In this document: positions 56,277 to 64,000 of the stretch, one piece after another
Position numbering within the stretch: the first letter of the stretch is position 1
Layout: every line of letters starts with the position of its first letter
Source: Reticulitermes speratus
Lineage: Eukaryota > Arthropoda > Insecta > Blattodea > Rhinotermitidae
Direction: 5' to 3'
Assembly (NCBI GenBank): GCA_021186555.1
Contig: JAJKFL010000004.1
Span: forward strand, 37,967,351-38,031,350
DNA length: 64,000 bases
The notes under the pieces: generated by a model
Databases searched by the model: none
The model's input: only the letters and a program-made list of their open reading frames with translations
What the model was told of the DNA's origin: nothing
Translations under genes and position numbers: made by a program

Positions 56277-56847
56277 CTATTCATTAGAAATACAGAAGTG
56301 TTCATGCCTGTAGAGTTTGACACTGTAAACTTCTGTTTTGGCACTGCGCAATCTTGTAGATAAAACGCAAACTTTCGAAGTATCATACTGCTTTCAAATT
56401 TATGGTAGAATATGCATTGAAGATGGAAGCGATATGTCACTCCGAAAATTTGGTACCGACCTACGGAACAACAACAGGTGTCACGATTTGTTAAAGCACA
56501 AAACGAAGCCTTTAGAAACGACGCTGTTGGTTGGGAATGTTCTTAATGGAGGATCACGTTTTGAAGGCCGTAATTAGACGCCTGCTTGTCACGTGTGTGC
56601 AAGTCAAAGGTGATGAGCTTGAAACACGCTGTCAAGTTGCGGTGCGGCGCTGCGCGTCGTGTCTGTGAGTGATGGACGCCACAGTCAAAGTTGCATACAT
56701 GTTATGACAGGCACTCTCTCTCAGAGACCGCACACAGAATTCCGGACATGGTTGTTGAATATAGCGACCTACAAACTGGTTGATTGATGGTTTGAAGCCA
56801 CTAGGGGTTTGGTGGCAATATCTGATCATCAGATATACAGTTAAATA
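56277..56847. other. Unassigned segment
   Basis: No supported feature. Confidence 0.5.
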
Positions 56848-57000
56848 CATAAGAGCACACAGGATAATACGGTGGGGACATCTTAACAGGGTGGAACTAC
56901 CAAACACAGTGAGGAAAATTACGGAGTGGAATCACATAGGAATGATATCTAAAGGACGACATAAAAATAGATGCAAAGATGAAGTGGTAAATTATTTGAT
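56848..57000 (+). mobile_element. LINE relic, C-terminal region
   Basis: The frame reads RAHRIIRWGHLNRVELPNTV and continues RKITEWNHIGMISKGRHKNR, CKDEVVNY. The R.RW.GH..R......KK...W...G....GRP..RW.D.V pattern is the LINE C-terminus, here with many substitutions. Old copy, both ends lost. Confidence 0.65.
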
Positions 57001-57607
57001 ACGATATTTATTAACTGCGATTATGTTGTCACCCGGTGCAGTGGTCCGTACACGTGTACACAAATAGATAGAAAGACAACAACTATATACATAAGCAGAC
57101 AAATACATAAAACTGTACATAAACATAGAGCACACAAAATAGAAGGCAAGACATACAAAACATGAAAACAAACATAAGACGAACAATAATAGACATAAAC
57201 ATAAAAACATAAAACATAAACATAAAACATGAGCGTAAAACAGTCACTAAAAGTGACTGAAAGACACTAAAAGTGACCAGCTGAACATATCTCGTTAAAG
57301 ACAGAACAGTCTGGTGTCAACTGGTGCTGAAGACCGGATGCCAAAAAGGGTTGTAGTGTCAGCAGAGGAAGAATCTGATCACCAAATATACACTAAAGGT
57401 GAGACTAGATGGTGGGTGACGTCATACCACTGACAGTCACGTGATGACAGCTAAACCAGTTAAGGGTCAGACTTTATATCGGCAATGCAAGATTTCTCTA
57501 ACGTGGAAAGAGCCTTGCCAAGCTAGCGAGAGGAAATCTGACTAGGATGATAATGGTATATATATATATGTTCGTAATTAGCACGTCTTATAATTACCTG
57601 TGCTAAT
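57001..57607. other. Unassigned segment with ACATAAACAT-rich stretch
   Basis: A low-complexity ACATAAA region lies at about 57080-57235 and a TATA run near 57556. No gene. Confidence 0.55.
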
Positions 57608-57616
57608 TACATCATT

Positions 57617-57885
57617 GCCGATCCCAGTGGCCGTGCGGTCTAAGGCGTGGGTCTACGGCCGCTCGCTTACTGGGATTGTGGGTTCGAATCCCACCGGGGC
57701 ATGGATGTCTGTCTGTTGTGAGTGTTGTGTGTTGTCAGGTAGAGGTTTTGTGACGGGCTGATCACTCGTCCAGAGGAGTCCTACCGAGTGTGGGGTGTCT
57801 AAAGTGTGTGATCGTGAAGTCTCGAAAAATGAGGCGGCCTAGGCCCCCAAGGGGCTGTCGAGCCATTGGGGGGGGGCAAGAAAGC
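57617..57885 (+). mobile_element. SINE family C with target duplication
   Basis: Complete head and body. TACATCATT at 57608-57616 and 57886-57894. The usual A-tail reads as a G-run followed by CAAGAAAGC. Confidence 0.94.
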
Positions 57886-57894
57886 TACATCATT

Positions 57895-58561
57895 CTCACG
57901 CCGTTTCCATGGAAACATATTTTTGACGTACTTATGCAGATGGCGGCTCTATATTTGAATGTGTATCATCTGAAAGGTGAAGATGTGACTTACTTAACTG
58001 CTTTAACAAAGAAGGGGAAAAAATAAAGGCGAAAAGAGATAAATACGGCGAGAAAATGGGGAAAAGAATAAGGATATGAAAGAAAGCATGTCATTTTGAA
58101 TTTTAATTAACTTTTCACTGTTAATTATTGTTATAAAATATATTGAATATAGGACAGAATTCAAACGCTTAGATCAGAGACTTCTATACTTTCACATCCT
58201 GTTTTGTTAGCTTTAAGTTTGTATGGAGAATACAGGTTCAAAATTTGACAGAAAAAAAATAGTAATCTATGTCATGGGTTTGTGTGCAGGATATGTGGGA
58301 AGATAGATTTCGATTGAAACCTACACAACTAAAATGGTTGTTGTTTGCAATCATGTGTCATTATTATTATTATTATTATTATTGTTATTGTTATTCTATT
58401 TGCAATAATATGGATGTTTTTAGAAGGCAATTTGTTACACTTAGTCAGATGTGATAATTTATTACATTATTTTAAGGTGTTCTTATTAATTGTCTAAGTA
58501 AGTTATTGTTTGTTTGTTTGTTTTGTTGTGTTTGTTTTATTTGTGTCCTGTTTATTGTCCG
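57895..58561. other. Unassigned segment with (ATT)n and (TTTG)n
   Basis: An (ATT/GTT) tract lies at about 58349-58394 and TTTG repeats at about 58508-58545 lead into the 100-bp array. No gene. Confidence 0.55.
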
Positions 58562-60655
58562 TTGTTATTTGTGTTTGTATGTTGTGCTGTTTGTGTAATT
58601 GGCCATCTGGCTGTTGATTCGGCACTTTGATAAACTAGAATTGAATTGAATTGAATTATTATTATTGTGTTTGTATGTTGTGCTGTTTGTGTAATTTGCC
58701 ATCTGGCTGTTGACTGGGCACATTGATAAACTAGAATTGAATTGAATTGAATTATTATTATTGTGTTTGTATGTTGTGCTGTTTCTGTAATTGGCCATCT
58801 GGCTGTTGACTGGGCACTTTGATAAACTAGAATTGAATTGAATTATTATTATTATTATATTATTATTATTGTGTTTGTATGTTGTGCTGTTTCTGTAATT
58901 GGCCATCTGGCTGTTGACTGGGCACATTGATAAACTAGAATTGAATTGAATTATTTATTTTATTTATTATTATTATTGTGTTTGTATGTTGTGCTGTTTC
59001 TGTAATTGGCCATCTGGCTGTTGACTGGGCACTTTGATAAACTAGAATGAATTGAATTATTATTATTATTATTATTATTATTATTTGTGTTTGTATGTTG
59101 TGCTGTTTCTGTAATTGGCCATCTGGCTGTTGACTGGGCACTTTGATAAACTAGAATTGAATTGAATTATTATTATTATTATTATTATTATTGTGTTTGT
59201 ATGTTGTGCTGTTTCTGTAATTGGCCATCTGGCTGTTGACTGGGCACATTGATAAACTAGAATTGAATTGAATTATTATTTATTATTATTATTATTATTG
59301 TGTTTGTATGTTGTGCTGTTTCTGTAATTGGCCATCTGGCTGTTGACTGGGCACTTTGATAAACTAGAATTGAATTGAATTATTATTATTATTATTATTA
59401 TTATTGTGTTTGTATGTTGTGCTGTTTCTGTAATTGGCCATCTGGCTGTTGACTGGGCACATTGATAAACTAGAATTGAATTGAATTATTATTATTATTA
59501 TTATTATTATTATTGTGTTTGTATGTTGTGCTGTTTCTGTAATTGGCCATCTGGCTGTTGACTGGGCACTTTGATAAACTAGAATTGAATTGAATTATTA
59601 TTATTATTATTATTATTATTATTGTGTTTGTATGTTGTGCTGTTTCTGTAATTGGCCATCTGGCTGTTGACTGGGCACTTTGATAAACTAGAATTGAATT
59701 GAATTATTATTATTATTATTATTATTATTATTGTGTTTGTATGTTGTGCTGTTTCTGTAATTGGCCATCTGGCTGTTGACTGGGCACATTGATAAACTAG
59801 AATTGAATTGAATTATTATTATTATTATTATTATTATTATTGTGTTTGTATGTTGTGCTGTTTCTGTAATTGGCCATCTGGCTGTTGACTGGGCACATTG
59901 ATAAACTAGAATTGAATTGAATTATTATTATTATTATTATATTATTATTATTGTGTTTGTATGTTGTGCTGTTTCTGTAATTGGCCATCTGGCTGTTGAC
60001 TGGGCACATTGATAAACTAGAATTGAATTGAATTATTATTATTATTATTATTATTATTATTGTGTTTGTATGTTGTGCTGTTTCTGTAATTGGCCATCTG
60101 GCTGTTGATTCGGCACTTTGATAAACTAGAATTGAATTGAATTGAATTATTATTATTGTGTTTGTATGTTGTGCTGTTTGTGTAACTGGCCATCTGGCTG
60201 TTGACTGGGCACATTGATAAACTAGAATTGAATTGAATTGAATTATTATTATTATTATTGTGTTTGTATGTTGTGCTGTTTCTGTAATTGGCCATCTGGC
60301 TGTTGACTCGGCACATTGATAAACTAGAATTGAATTGAATTGAATTATTATTATTATTGTGTTTGTATGTTGTGCTGTTTCTGTAATTGGCCATCTGGCT
60401 GTTGACTGGGCACATTGATAAACTAGAATTGAATTGAATTGAATTGAATTATTATTATTGTGTTTGTATGTTGTGCTGTTTCTGTAATTGGCCATCTGGC
60501 TGTTGACTGGGCACATTGATAAACTAGAATTGAATTGAATTGAATTATTATTATTATTATTGTGTTTGTATGTTGTGCTGTTTCTGTAATTGGCCATCTG
60601 GCTGTTGACTCGGCACATTGATAAACTAGAATTGAATTGAATTGAATTATTATCG
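58562..60655. repeat. About 100-bp satellite with embedded microsatellites (20 copies)
   Basis: A constant core (GTGTTTGTATGTTGTGCTGT, GGCCATCTGGCTGTTGACTG, TTGATAAACTAGAA) is followed in each unit by two to four GAATT steps and three to ten ATT steps, so unit length varies from 93 to about 115 bp. Confidence 0.95.
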
Positions 60656-61432
60656 TGTATCTTACCAAATTTTGTAGAAAGCCATAAATGGTTTCAAAAG
60701 CTGAAATGGTAGACATACAGACGGAATGTAAATCGCTTTCCTTACGAAACTGAGCCCTGTCACGCAAGTGACACCCCGCAGTAGGTTAGCTATCTGTGTG
60801 AATGTCGTTACAGCTTTGAACGTACCAAATGAGGGTCTCTTGGTGAGAAAGCCAACAGACTTTCTTTTTCTGTATACAAACTTTAAAATTCGCGAATATA
60901 TAACACTAGGGCAAAACTGCGTGCAAAATGGCAAACTAACGAAACTTTAAATCCACAGTTGGTGATGTGTTACTTTACGGAATGAGGTCAAGGCTTAAAT
61001 CAGCGTGCAGCGCCAAGAATTGGCATGTACGACATTCCGAATGAAATTTCTTGAAGGCGCGTGTTACTAAACATAGAAATATGATAATGTATTTTTTTTT
61101 TTTAAATACAGCCGGTCGTGATATGGCAAATGACAGACATGATTAAATCGAGTTCTCATTTTGTATAGACTGTGTTTCTCGTGAATCATTCCCTACGAAA
61201 GGCGCAGCGGGTCCGGTAAATGGGGTATCCGATATTGGATACATTACACGACAGCTTGGAGCAGGGAGAGGTTCCAGATTTTATTGAAATTTATAAATGT
61301 AACCCTCTAACACATTACGTGGACCAAATTCAATTCGGCTTTGTCAGCGTGTAGGAAATAGGAGTTGGCAAAATTGGCAGGATAATATTAAACTGCATGT
61401 AGCACAAATAGGACCAAGCTATGAGAAGTTGT
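60656..61432. other. Unassigned segment
   Basis: No supported feature apart from a T-run near 61092. Confidence 0.5.
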
Positions 61433-61696
61433 GCCGATTCCAGTGGCCGTGCGGTCTAAGGCGTGGGTCTACGGCCGCTCGCTTACTGGGATTGCGGGTT
61501 CGAATCCCGCCGGGGGCATGGATGTCTGTCTGTTGTGAGTGTTGTGTGATGTCAGGTAGAGGTCTGTGCGACGGGCTGATCACTCGTCCAGAGGAGTCCT
61601 ACCGAGTGTGGTGTGTCTGAGTGTGATCGTGAAGCCTCGAAAAATGAGGCGGCCTAGGCCCCCAAGGGGCCGTCGAGCCATTGGAAAAAAAAAAGC
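61433..61696 (+). mobile_element. SINE family C, full length
   Basis: GCCGATTCCAGTGGCCGTGC head, GGTTCGAATCCCGCC, complete body and a 10-A tail. The least diverged copy in the window; no clear target duplication. Confidence 0.95.
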
Positions 61697-61955
61697 AGCT
61701 TAATTAGTGCTTAGCTCAGACCTCCTCTACCTTTCATGTGGTTTGGGCGACTTGAGCAAAATTTGGCTTTCGTGTGGGCAATATGAAATTCAACACACAA
61801 AGTAAAGTTTCAAAAGTATACGTAAAATTATATGCAATTTTACACGTGTACATTTGTAAGGATCAAGTGCAATATAAATATACTGATAAAACCTAGGCTA
61901 AGATGTCGCTATTTTAGCACATTTTTATAAAATAAATTAACAATTAATATATGTA
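61697..61955. other. Unassigned spacer
   Basis: AT-rich, nothing recognised. Confidence 0.5.
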
Positions 61956-62183
61956 AATATAAAATTTCACGAAAATCCGTACAGTAGCAATTTTTTTGAC
62001 GGAATTTCATAAAACTGTCCAATATAAAATTTCACGAAAATCCGTACAGTAGTAATTTTCTCGACGGAATTTCGTAAAACTCTCCAATATAAAATTTCAC
62101 GAAAATCCGTAGAGTAGCAATTTTCTCGACGGAATTTCATAAAACTCTCCAATATAAAATTTCACGAAAATCCGTAGAGTAGA
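61956..62183. repeat. 65-bp tandem repeat (3.5 copies)
   Basis: AATATAAAATTTCACGAAAA, TCCGTACAGTAG and GACGGAATTTCATAAAACT repeat three and a half times with few changes. Confidence 0.94.
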
Positions 62184-62812
62184 ACGTGAGTTAGGCGAAG
62201 ATGACTAAACATCAGATGGTTACGATAACAAAGACATAAGAGGCTACGAGACACTCGTGAGTTCTTCTCAGAACAACAACATATTATAAAGAGTGGGATT
62301 CGTAAAGAGGATCTGCCATTATCGTTTCGTTGTGTGTATTTTCAGTGCCTTTTGCCATAGGAATTCTGTGTTATTTGAAATAATGACTGCTGCTTCTGCC
62401 ACTACATATAAATCATGTCGATATACTGCAACAAGGCTTTGTTCACCAAAGTATCGCTTGACTTGATGATTCTGCCTGAACACGACTCCGAATCTGAACA
62501 ACCACGATTAGCTTTAAGCTATCTCTAACCAAAACTAACGTTGCTAATTAAGTCACGATTCACCCGCAGCAAAATTAATACTTTAGACATCAAAGGAGCT
62601 GTGAAACGAAAATTTCTCAACGTAAATTTCGACTATACGCTAAAATACACACACGATATGGCGGTTATTATGCGAATTTTGAGTATTTCATGGTGGTAAC
62701 AAAATTATGGTCATTTGAGATATGACGTCATCTATAAACTGCATGGCGTTACATTTCAGATCATAATATTATTTGTGATTGTCAATTACAGGATTTGAAA
62801 TTACTAATATAC
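62184..62812. other. Unassigned segment
   Basis: No supported feature. Confidence 0.5.
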
Positions 62813-63048
62813 TAAGGCGTGGGTCTGCGGCTGTACGCTTGTTGGGATTGCTGGTTCGAATCCCGCCTGGGTCATGGATGTCTGTCTCTTGTGAGTGTTG
62901 TGTGTTGTCAGGTAGAGGTCTCTGCGTCGGGCTGATCACTCGTCCAGAGGAGTCCTACCGATTGTGGTGTGTCTGAGTGTGATCGTAAAGCCTCGATATT
63001 GAAAAGGCCCTGGTCCACTAGTGGCTGTTGCGCCAGTGGGGAAAAAAA
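62813..63048 (+). mobile_element. SINE family C, head partly lost
   Basis: Starts inside the head at TAAGGCGTGGGTCTGCGG, then B box GGTTCGAATCCCGCC and the body with moderate divergence, ending in a short A-run. Confidence 0.88.
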
Positions 63049-63242
63049 CTTGAAATATCTGTACCTTTTTTTGATTATGGTAAGATTATGCAGTTTGATT
63101 TTTAGTAAGGTAATGTCGTTCCTGTCGGGAATCGAAACACGATTCCTCGGTAGTCTGCTCACTGTGCCTACTATCATATTATTTTAAGTAATAATTAAAC
63201 ATTGCTTCGGTGTAATTTGCTTGCGAGATGTGCAGGATATGT

Positions 63243-64000
63243 ATTATGCAACTGTATAATACAGTCAACTGTATAATACAGCCAACTGTATAACATACAG
63301 CCAACTGCATAACATACAGCCAACTGCATAACATACAGCCAACTGCATAACATACAGCCAACTGCATAACATACAGCCAACTGCATAACATACAGCCAAC
63401 TGCATAACATACAGCCAACTGCATAACATACAGCCAACTGCATAACATACAGCCAACTGCATAACATACAGCCAACTGCATAACATACAGCCAACTGCAT
63501 AACATACAGCCAACTGTATAACATACAGCCAACTGTATAAAATACAGCCAACTGTATAACATACAGCCAACTGTATAGCATACCGCCAACTGTATAACAT
63601 ACGCCAACTGTATAACATACAGCCAACTGCATAACATACAGCCAACTGCATAACATACAGCCAACTGCATAACATACAGCCAACTGTATAACATACAGCC
63701 AACTGATAACATACAGCCAACTGTATAACATACAGCCAACTGTATAACATACAGCCAACTGCATAACATACAGCCAACTGTATAAATACAGCCAACTGTT
63801 AACATACACAATGTTAACATACAGCCAACTGCATAACATACAGCCAACTGTATAACATACAGCCAACTGTATAACATACAGCCAACTGTATAAAATACAG
63901 CCAACTGTATAACATACAGCCAACTGTGTAACATACAGCCAACTGTATAACATACAGCCAACTGTATAACATACAGCCAACTGTATAACATACAGCCAAC
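63243..64000. repeat. 19-bp satellite (about 39 copies), continues past the window
   Basis: Unit CAGCCAACTGCATAACATA with GTATAA and GCATAA versions in separate stretches. The minus-strand frames of up to 270 codons are artefacts. The right edge is cut by the window end. Confidence 0.96.

Noticed and set aside
61433-61510. tRNA-Leu gene
   Set aside because: A and B boxes resemble tRNA-Leu, but no cloverleaf with anticodon loop fits and the sequence continues into a repeated SINE body.
63179-63999. Minus-strand frames of up to 270 codons, Cys/Tyr/Trp-rich
   Set aside because: Product of the 19-bp satellite; three frames encode the same rotated peptides.

Overview
The window looks like repeat-dominated intergenic or intronic DNA from a large arthropod genome, most likely an insect. 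The evidence is RTE-type LINEs, tRNA-derived SINEs with target-site duplications, mariner/Tc1 and TTAA-flanked DNA elements, and about two dozen private tandem-repeat families. I recall the SINE bodies and LINE tails as typical of cockroaches and termites (Blattodea), but that is memory, not a search. There are no operons, no bacterial genes, no viral genes and no confident complete host gene. The one candidate host coding piece is a first-exon-like stretch at 9329-9437 that ends in a good splice donor.

Layout. 0-9 kb: a hAT-like end, a 55-bp satellite in two blocks, SINE A and B copies, a 52-bp satellite with a garbled duplicate between its blocks, and a 31-bp satellite. 9-17.3 kb: the candidate exon, then 32-, 51- and 30-bp arrays, two palindromic 78-bp MITEs (a third lies at 6952), a multi-unit SINE C and further SINEs. 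17.9-23.7 kb: a TTAA-ended element swollen by about 24 copies of a 114-bp repeat and hit by a nearly intact RTE LINE. 24.6-34 kb: a LINE tail, a 22-bp array, SINEs, a mariner remnant, and a second TTAA element. 34.5-46 kb: 31-, 14- and 4-bp arrays, a third TTAA element, a LINE 3' end, a 70-bp satellite grown from a SINE tail, a Tigger-like MITE, and nested fold-backs. 46.5-53 kb: a deleted RTE copy whose last bases became a 39-bp satellite, then 41-bp and 11-bp arrays. 53-64 kb: SINE D and C copies, a 124-bp array, a 100-bp array, a mariner transposase relic, and a 19-bp array running off the window.

The strongest unexpected signal is a set of hammerhead ribozyme motifs: about ten good cores plus several decayed ones, many in head-to-head inverted pairs. 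They share CUGANGA, a hairpin stem II, GAAAC and a GUA/GUC/GUU cleavage triplet. Stem III is a tiny palindrome (ACGU, ACAUGU or, in one copy, ACACGU-like), which implies they work as dimers. All the good copies also carry one extra base before stem II. They resemble the minimal hammerheads known from Penelope-like elements, but no Penelope reverse transcriptase is visible here.

A second theme is satellites being born from mobile elements. The 70-bp array comes from a SINE 3' part, the 39-bp array from an RTE 3' end, the 114-bp array from a TTAA element, a 147-bp triplication lies inside one SINE, and a 124-bp array comes from a hammerhead repeat. Tandem arrays total roughly 25 kb, about 39% of the window by summing the spans listed here. 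Long open frames inside these arrays are artefacts of repetition.
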